Assembly (NCBI RefSeq): GCF_003570995.1
Contig: NZ_QXIY01000001.1
Coordinates: 47,367 to 111,366 of the forward strand
DNA length: 64,000 bases
Source: Candidatus Cryosericum septentrionale
GTDB lineage: Bacteria; Caldisericota; Caldisericia; Cryosericales; Cryosericaceae
Reading direction: 5' to 3'
In this document: piece after piece, positions 28,995-37,133 of the stretch
How positions within the stretch are numbered: the first letter of the stretch is position 1
Layout: every line of letters begins with the position of its first letter
The notes under the pieces: generated by a model
Told to the model about the DNA's origin: nothing
What the model saw: only the letters and a program-made list of their open reading frames with translations
The model's database searches: none
Position numbers and translations under genes: made by a program

Positions 28995-30460
28995 GCCAGA
29001 TTCCGTTTGAGTTCCCGAACAAGACAAAAGTGATGTCTTTGCTCGCCTCCGTCTATGAAGACCCACGTGTCGCGCTGGCTGAGTTCATCGTCAACAGTAT
29101 GGATGCCGGTGCGAGCGTTGTTGCGTTGGAGGCGGCAAGCGGCAAGATCAATAGCATCTCCGTACGAGACGATGGCTGTGGAATGTCAGAAGGGGAGATG
29201 GAGAGGGTCGTCCGAAACTTGGGCAATTCTATCAAGACGAACGAAGACGAGCTACGAAAGCGTCGTATCGATCCGTCAAAGGTCATTGGCAAGATGGGCA
29301 TCGGGATTCTTGGATACCAGTCATTTGCTCGCAAAGCGGTCTTCATCTCCAAGATTGATGACGGAGGTGCCGTTTGGCGTCTTTCCATGGAGGCAGGGAA
29401 GCCCAACGCGGAGATACTGCCTGCATTGCTTCGTGACAAAGAACGGCTAGCGGACGTCCCCCATGGTACCGTGGTGGAACTCGTGGACATTTCGCGGGAC
29501 ATCATGCGCCTCTTCTCGCGAAGGACGCTCCAGCAATACCTGGAGAAGAACTTCGCTGATCTGTTGCGCCGAGACGGTGCGGCGGCCGTGATGATTGGCG
29601 GTGACCGCGTAGTACCTCCGCCTCTCGCCGGAACGCCCTTCTCCCTTATGGCGGTGCCAATTGGCGAGTACGGCCGTGTGGACCTTTCGTTGTCGATCGT
29701 AGCCAGCGGCGTTAGTGCTGGCGACGGTGTGGCGGTCTCCAGCAAGGGGCGAGTTGTCGTGAAAGAGATTATCAGAATTCCTGAATTCCAGCATTCGCCT
29801 TGGACCGATGGTGTCTTGCATGGATCGGTGGAGGCCCCGTTTCTGACAGTAGCGCCAACTCGTGGCATGTACATACGGAACGACGGCTTCGAAGCCTTCG
29901 TCCGTGGGATTCTCTCGATTGAGTCAAGGCTGAGCCAGGAGGTTGAGCAGGCACGCGCAAGGCGAGCCGAGGAACAGCAGTCAAACGTGCTGCGACGGCT
30001 GAGGGAGGCTGTGGGGCTTGCTCTAAGGGATCTTGAGCTCGAGGCGGCAAGGTCCGAAGCGCACAGGCCCGGGGGACCTGGCACGACGGAGCGCAGCGGC
30101 AGTACGCCGGGTGAACACAAGGGGGCACACGAAGGCGGTTCGAACCATCGACCACCAAGTGAGGGCGCCGAACGAAGGCAGAACCGCAGTCAACTCTATT
30201 TGGAGTGGCAACATCTTGGAACACCTGTGCACAGCAAGCTCGGCGAAGGGGGCAGAATCATTCTCAACTACGACTGTCCCGAGTATGCCGAAGAGTGTGC
30301 TATTCCGTCGGGACAGCGCGCGTACCGCTACATCACCAAACTGGTCGCGAAGGAGTTGGCCAAACGGAACTACGGAGATGCCGACACAGACGAGGTCATG
30401 GAGCAAGCGGTGGAAATTGAGCTGCGAATCCTGAAGTATCTCGGATTCGCAAGGGACTGA
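28991..30460 (+). CDS. GHKL (Hsp90/MORC-like) ATPase
   Basis: 489 residues. The Bergerat ATP site is complete: E31-xxx-N35-xx-D38 (EFIVNSMDAG), D61-G-x-G64 (DDGCGMS) and G100-xx-G-x-G105 (GKMGIG). The central part resembles the S5-like transducer domain. A charged, Gly/Ser-rich linker (about residues 340-410) leads to a C-terminal domain with YITKLVAKELAKRNYGDAD. Hsp90-, MutL- and MORC-type proteins with this site clamp on ligands or DNA when ATP binds. It belongs to the same overlapping gene series as the HTH protein. GHKL ATPases recur in several phage-defence systems, but I cannot assign this one to a named type. Confidence 0.82.
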   Translation: MSQIPFEFPNKTKVMSLLASVYEDPRVALAEFIVNSMDAGASVVALEAASGKINSISVRDDGCGMSEGEMERVVRNLGNSIKTNEDELRKRRIDPSKVIGKMGIGILGYQSFARKAVFISKIDDGGAVWRLSMEAGKPNAEILPALLRDKERLADVPHGTVVELVDISRDIMRLFSRRTLQQYLEKNFADLLRRDGAAAVMIGGDRVVPPPLAGTPFSLMAVPIGEYGRVDLSLSIVASGVSAGDGVAVSSKGRVVVKEIIRIPEFQHSPWTDGVLHGSVEAPFLTVAPTRGMYIRNDGFEAFVRGILSIESRLSQEVEQARARRAEEQQSNVLRRLREAVGLALRDLELEAARSEAHRPGGPGTTERSGSTPGEHKGAHEGGSNHRPPSEGAERRQNRSQLYLEWQHLGTPVHSKLGEGGRIILNYDCPEYAEECAIPSGQRAYRYITKLVAKELAKRNYGDADTDEVMEQAVEIELRILKYLGFARD

Positions 30461-30565
30461 TCGGTGTGGGCTGGTCATCGCTCGTATCCGCTCGCAGTTG
30501 TTGGCGCATATGGATGAACATGAGGGACTGGATCTTCGCCGAATCCGACTGTTGGGGAGGAGCAC

Positions 30566-31813
30566 TTGAAGATAGCTGAGCACACGTACGTGTACGGAAA
30601 GGACGGTCATTACTATGTCTCGCGTTCCGACACCGGAGGTAGCAGAACACTCGGCCGATTTGCCGTCTTGCAGGATGCGTTGAAGGCGCATGCGAACGCA
30701 TGGTTGCAGGTGCCGATTCACGGCAGGGGGCACGACGCCTGGTTGTCTTTCTGCTCGGATGGTCGCCCCCTCGGGGAAGGCACTCTCAAGACATGGCGAA
30801 CACGTCGTCTAGAGGAGTTCGTGAACCGCCTTCCTGAACCACAGCAGCGGGTCATGATCTTGTTGGAGGGTATCCATGGTGAGAGCAGGCACAACCCCGA
30901 TCAAATCGCCAGGGCTCTTGGTATAAGCATTGAGCGCGTTCAGGAGATTGAGAGGCTGGCGACGAGAACGATGAACGGGCTTCTGAACAAGGAGGAAATG
31001 ATGGACAATGAAGCAAGCATGGACGATGAGGCAAGAACTGTCAGCACGACAGGTCAGCCTTTGGATGACGTACCGGATGACGAACTGTTGGACCTTCTTA
31101 GGGTTCTCATTCGAAATGACCCAACCCTTGCCGAGAAGATGAGTGAACTCAGGCTGTCGCGTGTGAACGTACGGCATGTCGAGATGATCGGCTCCCTGAT
31201 GCTTCAAGTCCCCGAGCTCCGAGGGCTTGCGAGCAAGTGGCCTGAGTATAATACCCCCACGAACAAGAACCTCGAAAAGAGGGTTTCCGCCATTGAGGAA
31301 ACGAACCTCTTCACTTCGCTTCTCGATTGGCTGGCCGGGCGACTCTGGGACTTGCCCGCCGAGGACATAGAATGCTCAGCTACCGATGGAGCAATCCATG
31401 CAGACAAGGGAGACGCGCGTGGACCTCTCGCGCAGAATCCTGCCCTCTCTGACTCAGTGGCCGGGCTTCCGGGAAGCGATTCCACCGGCGCAGGCGTGAT
31501 CGAGCCAGAAACACCGGTTGGCCAGAAGCGTTTCTGCGACGCGGCCTCTGACCTTCTCGATGCAGCGGACTTCGCGATGAGCCCTTGGCATGAAATCTGG
31601 AAGCGTCTGACAGGCGAGCGTTCGAACAGTGGTCGTGTCACGCTGGCGTTGGAGCGCATTGAAGTCGCTCAAGCAGACACACGGGAGGCAACTGAGGAGG
31701 AGTTTCGTCGGAAGGGTTGGGCCCTTGACCCACTGACACGGGACACTCTGGAGGCCGTAGACGAGGTACTGGAAGGCGACGTGAACATCCCTGAAGACCT
31801 CTCCTCGACTTGA
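30566..31813 (+). CDS. Sigma-region-4-like protein of the GHKL operon
   Basis: 415 residues. Start is TTG with GGGGAGGAG 4 bases upstream. Residues about 80-137 carry LPEPQQRVMILLEGIHGE followed by PDQIARALGISIERVQEIE, a sigma70 region 4 fold. No region 2 is seen, so it is not a complete sigma factor. The N-terminal 55 residues look like a small beta-rich domain (YVYGKDGHYYVSRSD). The C-terminal half is acidic and helical without a known match. It is 105 bases after the ATPase gene on the same strand. Two sigma4-like proteins in one cluster is unusual and suggests interaction with RNA polymerase or a shared DNA-recognition mode. Confidence 0.65.
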   Translation: MKIAEHTYVYGKDGHYYVSRSDTGGSRTLGRFAVLQDALKAHANAWLQVPIHGRGHDAWLSFCSDGRPLGEGTLKTWRTRRLEEFVNRLPEPQQRVMILLEGIHGESRHNPDQIARALGISIERVQEIERLATRTMNGLLNKEEMMDNEASMDDEARTVSTTGQPLDDVPDDELLDLLRVLIRNDPTLAEKMSELRLSRVNVRHVEMIGSLMLQVPELRGLASKWPEYNTPTNKNLEKRVSAIEETNLFTSLLDWLAGRLWDLPAEDIECSATDGAIHADKGDARGPLAQNPALSDSVAGLPGSDSTGAGVIEPETPVGQKRFCDAASDLLDAADFAMSPWHEIWKRLTGERSNSGRVTLALERIEVAQADTREATEEEFRRKGWALDPLTRDTLEAVDEVLEGDVNIPEDLSST

Positions 31814-31894
31814 GAGCAGTAGGTGCCCATCTGGGGCTGAGAAGGCATTGCGAACGATTCGAGGGATGCCAAGGAAGTCACGTTTCCTCTGAAG

Positions 31895-32110
31895 TTGGAA
31901 GACTTGGGCGTTCGGGTGTATCACGGGTGCGTGTATCCTCCGTACAACAGCATCTATAGTTGGGCCAACCACTTGGGAGGCTACTGGCGAGAACCAACCG
32001 CGGATGACATTCCCCTTGCGAACATTGAGGAGTTGGCCCTGAAGGCCGAGAGGTTAGGCAAACCCGTCGATATTCTAACGGGAGAAGCGATTGAGGGAGG
32101 TTGGCGATGA
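31895..32110 (+). CDS. Small hypothetical protein
   Basis: 71 residues from a TTG. The chain is rich in Y and W (VYHGCVYPPYNSIYSWANHLGGYW) and ends in a helical segment. The start is uncertain: the frame stays open to an ATT at 31847 that has AGAAGG before it, and no ATG/GTG exists between. The stop overlaps the next ATG (ATGA), so the two genes are coupled. No family recognised. Confidence 0.5.
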   Translation: MEDLGVRVYHGCVYPPYNSIYSWANHLGGYWREPTADDIPLANIEELALKAERLGKPVDILTGEAIEGGWR

Positions 32111-32493
32111 CCAAGCGACCGAGTACCCATGTGGATAAGAACGGGATTCTTCACTGGACAGGGATTCTTCACTGGACGGGGGCCCTTATTGTGGACGACA
32201 GCCCCGAGAGTGCTGACTGGATCAAGGTTGCCGGATGGGATCGGACCTTCAGCGACGAGGAGCGTCGGTTGCTTGAGACATTCAAAGGGTGCAGCAGCAG
32301 TCTGTGTCAGAGAGCATGGCTGGCGCAGTGCCAGTACCGCCTGAGCCATGGGAAGTTGGGGACCGAGATCGTAACGGATCCCGACCTGCACAAGGCGCTC
32401 CTCCTGATGCGTGCGGCAGGAATCCCCTGCGACCGGATGCATCCCGACGATGAGTGGGAGTTCCCAGAGCACATGAAGGAACCGGTCCCTTGA
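32107..32493 (+). CDS. Hypothetical protein with an internal hexapeptide duplication
   Basis: 128 residues from the ATG with GGGAGG 6 bases upstream. Near the N-terminus GILHWT occurs twice in a row (GILHWTGILHWTG), produced by an 18-base tandem duplication differing at one position. The rest is predicted helical with several Cys/His residues and no metal-site spacing that I recognise. It is translationally coupled to the preceding 71-residue protein. Confidence 0.55.
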   Translation: MTKRPSTHVDKNGILHWTGILHWTGALIVDDSPESADWIKVAGWDRTFSDEERRLLETFKGCSSSLCQRAWLAQCQYRLSHGKLGTEIVTDPDLHKALLLMRAAGIPCDRMHPDDEWEFPEHMKEPVP

Positions 32494-32701
32494 GAGGATA
32501 CCAAGCTCTGCACTCACGGGCAACCTTGCGCGGAGTGCTGGGGCTATCCATAATCAGGACGCTGCAACTCCCGAATCATCAAGGCTCCACAAGCAAGTGC
32601 TACTGCTTCTCATACTCCAGCGCTGATTCCTAGATCCCAGAAGTGTCCGGTGGCTGCGGACAAAGTGTAGATCGCTGCTTAGTGGAGAATGCAGCCAAAC
32701 G

Positions 32702-32710
32702 TGCTATAAT
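32702..32710 (+). promoter_or_regulatory. Extended -10 promoter
   Basis: TGCTATAAT, an extended -10 (TGnTATAAT), lies 30 bases before the ATG of the 91-residue gene. No convincing -35 is seen, as is usual for extended -10 promoters. Confidence 0.55.
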
Positions 32711-32739
32711 TACAGTGCAAGAACAAGGAGGAACACCTG

Positions 32740-33015
32740 ATGACAAAGAAGGCAGTTGAAATGGGCTCCCGTCCGCTCTCGGCTTCGGGTGTGGCGGTTA
32801 TGCTTCATGGTACTGGCATCGCGGTTCGTCCGTGCGCCGAAAAGGATCAGCGTGACAGCGAAGTCAAGCGGATTGCTGAAGTTCTTCAGAGCGAGCTTGG
32901 CCCGAACGCTCCTGCGCGAATGGTTCAAGAGTCTGCCAAATCCTATTACAGGGTCTTCTGTGCCGTTTCACAGTCTCAGAATCGGCCGCTTAAGGCGAAG
33001 GCGTGTAAGGACTGA
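32740..33015 (+). CDS. Small hypothetical protein
   Basis: 91 residues, with a strong AAGGAGG 8 bases before the ATG and a -10 box upstream, so it is very likely expressed on its own. The middle part is helical (DSEVKRIAEVLQSEL, ARMVQESAKSYYRV) and the ends are basic. No family is recognised. It converges on the HD-domain gene. Confidence 0.6.
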   Translation: MTKKAVEMGSRPLSASGVAVMLHGTGIAVRPCAEKDQRDSEVKRIAEVLQSELGPNAPARMVQESAKSYYRVFCAVSQSQNRPLKAKACKD

Positions 33016-33053
33016 GAAGCGCCTGAAGCTGCACCTGGAGAGCGTCGGCGTTC

Positions 33054-35081
33054 TTAGGTTGGCGCCAGGATCTGCTCGATTGCCTCAGTGACCAGGTCCA
33101 ATCTCGCTGGGATTGGGCCTATTCTATGTACGTCTGCAGCGTGCGGATCGTGCCCCGGTGAAGGGGATGGACACGCGGTCGTATCGTTTCTTTGACTCAG
33201 CAGCCATGCCGCATATTCCGTCCTAGCCTGACGGCAGAGAGCCTTGCGGGGGATCTTCCCTCTATGTCCTGAAGTGTCAACAGCTATATCATCGGTTAGC
33301 ACCTGTACGAAGGACATGCCATGCTCGTACTTGGCAATGCCAGATGCAATTTCATCATCAGAGTCATCCAGGGCCTCAGAAAGGCTTATTGGTTTGCGTG
33401 CACGTTTGCTGGGCATGATGCAGACAGAGGGCCTTCCCCGGGCTGTCTCGCGGCCAAAGAGCCGTTTCTTGCGGTTGGTGAGCTCCTGTAATGTCATCTG
33501 ATTGGCAGGAGTCCATCCCCAGTCGATAAGAGTGATGCCCCTGAATGCACGCGACTCTCCATCCTCGTGCTGACTCATTTGATCTGAATGGTCAATTATG
33601 TACACGAAATCCACCAGTTGGCGGCTTTCGTGTATATCCCGTGTGTTCTGTCCTCCGGTAACAGCCTTGCGAACACTTCGTGTGAACCTGTTGTTTGCTG
33701 TGCCGGTTAGCGGCAAAGACCGTTCGAACAAAGACCGGGAGCGAAGCTTGCTTACAATGTAACTGACGACTCCACAACAGTCCTGACGGTAGTAGTCCTC
33801 GGATTTGACCCTTCCCATTGTGTCAAGGAAGACCCAAACGTCTTGGTCTTCCATGAATGGTAGATAGCCCAGGAGCCTGCCAGCAATGTCCCGGATGGGA
33901 TTCTCCGGATCCAGGTTCAGACAGGCATCCTGAAGGGCACGGTAACTCTCAAAGAAGGCGGTGGCAAGCATCGCGTTGGCGTTCTGTGCGACAGGGTGAT
34001 TCGCGGTGTTGGCATAGAAGTATTCCCGGCTCATCAGGTTGAAAACAATGTCGTTCACGGCCTTAAACGGCCACGCGAGACTACTCTGGCCTCCCATGCT
34101 TGCAGGGAGCGTTACGAGCTGCACGTTGTCAATGATGTACTCCACATCGCCGCCAGCCTGCCCAGCACCCGTGAAGTAGGCGTCGCGCCGGTAGTAGTCA
34201 AACTTGTCTGCGTCTAGGTCACCATTGATGACGTCCACCAGAGTGCCTCCGTTGCCTCGGTCTCCGACGATCATTCGTGAGACAGTAAGCGGGTCGATCC
34301 CCAGAAGATTCAGCAGACTCCTTATTCCGAGTGAGGGGTTGCGTTCAAACACAGTCTGCTGGTCGCCAGTTCCAATCCGTGCTAAGCCTCTTCGGATAAG
34401 GGCCAGTGCGATGGGATGGTCGTAGATCAGCCGCACCCCATTGACTTCATGTGGTTTCGATCTATCGATCGCTATGCTGTCCTCTGGGAACTGATGATAC
34501 GCAGGTATCCCCCCAGCCCCACCCTCTGACCATCCCCAGACGCCACCACGATTGTCAGAGAGACTCTCCTCCCACATCTCCGTGCAGTGCGAGAACGGTC
34601 CATGGCCGATGTCGTGTAGAATAGCTGCGGCCAACAGGGCCTTCTTTCCCGATGACGAGACTGACTTCCCGAGACTTGTACAGATCTGCTGGGTATTCCA
34701 GGCGACGCCAAGCGTGTGGTCGAACCTGGAGTGCCTCGCCTCCGGATATACGAAGTGCACGAGTCCCATCTGACCAATCTGCCGAAGCCTCTGTACATAT
34801 GGCATGTCGACCACTAGCATCAAGTCGGGGTACTGGAGATCGATATCCCCGTAGATCGCACTCCTGATTTTTTTCCTCCTCCCTCGCCCGCCACGTAGGT
34901 GACCATCTTGAGTGTGCGCGTTGAGAAGAGACTGCATCTCCTGCCAGTATCCAGCCCACCGGTTCTCCAGAGCATCCAGAAGATTCTCGACCTGCTGCAG
35001 GGACTCCATTTCCACGTCGTTCGCAGTTCTCCTTGGTTGCAGTGACGGACTCTGGTTTGAAGCTTCACGTGTCGGTGTCAC
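33054..35081 (-). CDS. HD-domain phosphohydrolase (SAMHD1/dGTPase-like)
   Basis: 675 residues. Start is GTG with GGGAGG 7 bases upstream. After a helical N-terminus and a basic patch (RGGRGRRKK, residues 64-72) comes the HD core: R-HSRF-D-H122 (FDHTLGV), LH156-D157-IGHGPFSH, and a later NGDLDADKFDYYRRDAYF with the last metal-binding aspartate. This arrangement is that of SAMHD1-type dNTP triphosphohydrolases. Such enzymes deplete dNTPs in phage defence as well as in metabolism. About 300 C-terminal residues have no recognised fold. Placement among restriction and NACHT genes suggests defence (inference). Confidence 0.8.
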   Translation of the reverse strand: MTPTREASNQSPSLQPRRTANDVEMESLQQVENLLDALENRWAGYWQEMQSLLNAHTQDGHLRGGRGRRKKIRSAIYGDIDLQYPDLMLVVDMPYVQRLRQIGQMGLVHFVYPEARHSRFDHTLGVAWNTQQICTSLGKSVSSSGKKALLAAAILHDIGHGPFSHCTEMWEESLSDNRGGVWGWSEGGAGGIPAYHQFPEDSIAIDRSKPHEVNGVRLIYDHPIALALIRRGLARIGTGDQQTVFERNPSLGIRSLLNLLGIDPLTVSRMIVGDRGNGGTLVDVINGDLDADKFDYYRRDAYFTGAGQAGGDVEYIIDNVQLVTLPASMGGQSSLAWPFKAVNDIVFNLMSREYFYANTANHPVAQNANAMLATAFFESYRALQDACLNLDPENPIRDIAGRLLGYLPFMEDQDVWVFLDTMGRVKSEDYYRQDCCGVVSYIVSKLRSRSLFERSLPLTGTANNRFTRSVRKAVTGGQNTRDIHESRQLVDFVYIIDHSDQMSQHEDGESRAFRGITLIDWGWTPANQMTLQELTNRKKRLFGRETARGRPSVCIMPSKRARKPISLSEALDDSDDEIASGIAKYEHGMSFVQVLTDDIAVDTSGHRGKIPRKALCRQARTEYAAWLLSQRNDTTACPSPSPGHDPHAADVHRIGPIPARLDLVTEAIEQILAPT

Positions 35082-35241
35082 TGAGTTGCCTCCCTTTGTG
35101 CTGGGGCGTCAAGCCAGACGACTCTCATGAACAACGCAACAATCGAGTACCAATTCATCAGTCAAGCCTCCCCTTCACTAAGCACGAGAGAGCCTTGGAA
35201 CAGAACGTCGTGATGTACCACAGATCGGCTTCCACCCTCGT

Positions 35242-35455
35242 TTAGTAGTACTGCGCAATATAGCCGTAGGCCTTGTCGAAGAGGTCTTGGTCCTTCATCT
35301 CGTACTTCACGTAGAGGACGTGACACAGGGCCTTCTGGACTTCGCGCTCGCCAGCGCTGCCCAGACCCAGGACAGAAGACGGGACCATCAGGGACTCCCC
35401 CTTCCACAATTTGGACAGAACATCCGGTGCCTCCTTCTCAGACAGTACGACTCAC
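35242..35455 (-). pseudogene. Remnant of type I restriction subunit HsdR (C-terminus)
   Basis: About 70 codons on the minus strand read DVLSKLWKGESLMVP, then GEREVQKALCHVLY, and end FDKAYGYIAQYY-stop. This matches the extreme C-terminus of HsdR proteins (LFDKAYxYIxxYY). The frame is closed upstream by a stop exactly where the zinc-ribbon gene ends, so no complete hsdR exists here. It shows that a type I restriction locus was once present. A 47-codon ORF from ATG 35388 could still be translated, but I regard it as a scar. Confidence 0.6.
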
Positions 35456-36132
35456 GACTTTTTTGCAGGGTCGTCAGGGACAGTCAGAGCAGTGCCGCAC
35501 TTGAGACAGAACTTGCTCCCTTTTGGATTCCCATACCCACAGGAGGGGCAGAACAGCAAAGAAGACGAATCGACGGTAGGTGATAGCGATGGGCGAGGAG
35601 GGGCGTCTGTGGTCAGAAGTGCTGCGTCTTTCGCATCCTGCTCTCTCAGTACAGCAAAGCACAGAAAGGTACAGCCCAGCGAGAGCAACAATGTCAGATA
35701 GAAGGCCGGTTGGAACTCAAAGTGGATGAAGCCGGACATTGCGGCTATCTCCGAGGAACTCGTGGATCCTTGAGAAATCTCGTTGTAAAAGGCAATGGGT
35801 GCTCCGATGTAAAGGCCGACGAGGATCAAGGATTGAAAGGAGGATGAAAACGCAAGAGTCATGTCTCCATCTTCATCGGGCGCAAATCCTACGAAAAAGC
35901 CAATGACCGATAGGAAAAGGACAATGAAGAGGATGGTCCGAAGAATGATCTGAAAATTTTGTGACGCTGCGAATCCGTTTGTTTTCATAACAGTTGCATA
36001 TTGCCCCGTTTCGATTTGGAATCCCGTGGCACTCATGATTTTCTCCCCTCCGCATGAGACCAGTACCCAGGGAAACAGGAACATGACGATCATTACCAGA
36101 AACAACAGCTTTACTAACGATTTCTTGTTCAT
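35452..36132 (-). CDS. Membrane protein with C-terminal zinc ribbon
   Basis: 226 residues. Four or so hydrophobic segments are visible (about residues 7-27, 62-83, 93-113 and 141-160). The C-terminal tail holds a zinc ribbon C-P-S-C...C-L-K-C. The first segment ends in LVSCGGE, which could be read as a lipobox. The ATG overlaps the nuclease gene stop by 4 bases, so they are coupled. Zinc-ribbon membrane proteins are a common loose class; no function is assigned. Confidence 0.7.
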   Translation of the reverse strand: MNKKSLVKLLFLVMIVMFLFPWVLVSCGGEKIMSATGFQIETGQYATVMKTNGFAASQNFQIILRTILFIVLFLSVIGFFVGFAPDEDGDMTLAFSSSFQSLILVGLYIGAPIAFYNEISQGSTSSSEIAAMSGFIHFEFQPAFYLTLLLSLGCTFLCFAVLREQDAKDAALLTTDAPPRPSLSPTVDSSSLLFCPSCGYGNPKGSKFCLKCGTALTVPDDPAKKS

Positions 36133-37001
36133 GAATGACCGTCTACTCTTGCTTCAATAACCTTCTGTATCCCCACCGGGACATTCGACAGGAGATCATC
36201 CCCTGTGGCTTTCTCGATCGCGTCGACACTGGTAAGGTAGGTCTGCCACTTTGAATTGACGCTGTTGATGTTTGGCGTGTTGATGGCAATGACACGGGTC
36301 TTCGTGGTGATGTGGCTGAGATCTTTGGTTCCATTGGGCAACACGACTGCAACTTTCCAGATGTGGGCAGGTACCGTGACGTGTCCGCCGTCGATCGTTG
36401 TTGCAGTACCCTTTGAACCAGTACCACCACTGCCGTAGGAACCCATGACGATGTACAGTTTATCCCCGCTTTTTACCAACCCACGCAGGTAATTCTCGAA
36501 GTACATCCAGGTACCCTCATTGTTTCTCGGTGCCTGCGGGATCATGTTCGTCATCAGGAAGGTCGATGAATTGGCGGCAACAGAAGAAGTCCTGTCTGCT
36601 GAAGGACAGTTGTGGCCACGGTCGAACCCGCTGCGGGAGTAGCCGTTCGCCTGCACCTGATACCAACCGGCAGGAAGGGTGTTGTCCGCGCGGAAATTGT
36701 TCAACCTGTCTGTTGAGCCGAGCGAGGAAGGACCGAGATACCAGCTCACCCAGTTTGGTTCACCACGGCCCCGGTTGTAGGAAAGCGTGTAATTGCTTGT
36801 CGTCATCAGGTAATTGTTGGGTGACGTGGTGCTGTGGACAGCCTTGGACGGATTGCCCAGAAGCAAATTGCTTCCATCGACTGGCACTGCGACTGTTGGC
36901 TTCACCGTCGTCGACGACAAAACCGTGGCTGCCGACGGGACAAGGAGTCCCGCGACCAGGAGAATGGTTGCCAGGAGTTTCAGCAGACGCGATCTTCTCA
37001 T
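36129..37001 (-). CDS. Secreted DNA/RNA non-specific endonuclease (NucA type)
   Basis: 290 residues from the ATG with GGAGG 5 bases upstream. A signal peptide (KLLATILLVAGLLVPSAA) precedes a beta-beta-alpha-metal nuclease: D127-R-G-H130 in GFDRGHNCPSA, and a downstream NMIPQAPRNNEGTW with the metal-binding asparagine. The family cleaves DNA and RNA outside the cytoplasm; uses include nutrient scavenging, defence and toxins. It shares a 23-base identical start region with the lipoprotein gene at 38448. The downstream membrane/zinc-ribbon gene is coupled to it and may be an accessory or inhibitor (inference). Confidence 0.88.
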   Translation of the reverse strand: MRRSRLLKLLATILLVAGLLVPSAATVLSSTTVKPTVAVPVDGSNLLLGNPSKAVHSTTSPNNYLMTTSNYTLSYNRGRGEPNWVSWYLGPSSLGSTDRLNNFRADNTLPAGWYQVQANGYSRSGFDRGHNCPSADRTSSVAANSSTFLMTNMIPQAPRNNEGTWMYFENYLRGLVKSGDKLYIVMGSYGSGGTGSKGTATTIDGGHVTVPAHIWKVAVVLPNGTKDLSHITTKTRVIAINTPNINSVNSKWQTYLTSVDAIEKATGDDLLSNVPVGIQKVIEARVDGHS

Positions 37002-37133
37002 GAGTTCCTCCTTCATTAGGAACAGCAACGTCATAGTGTGTGCCAAGTTCCCGTCCAGGTCAACAATCGCATCGACTCATCCAAAATGTGCGTTGAACCC
37101 TTGTCCTCATGTCCACCGCGGCTGCGATAGGAG

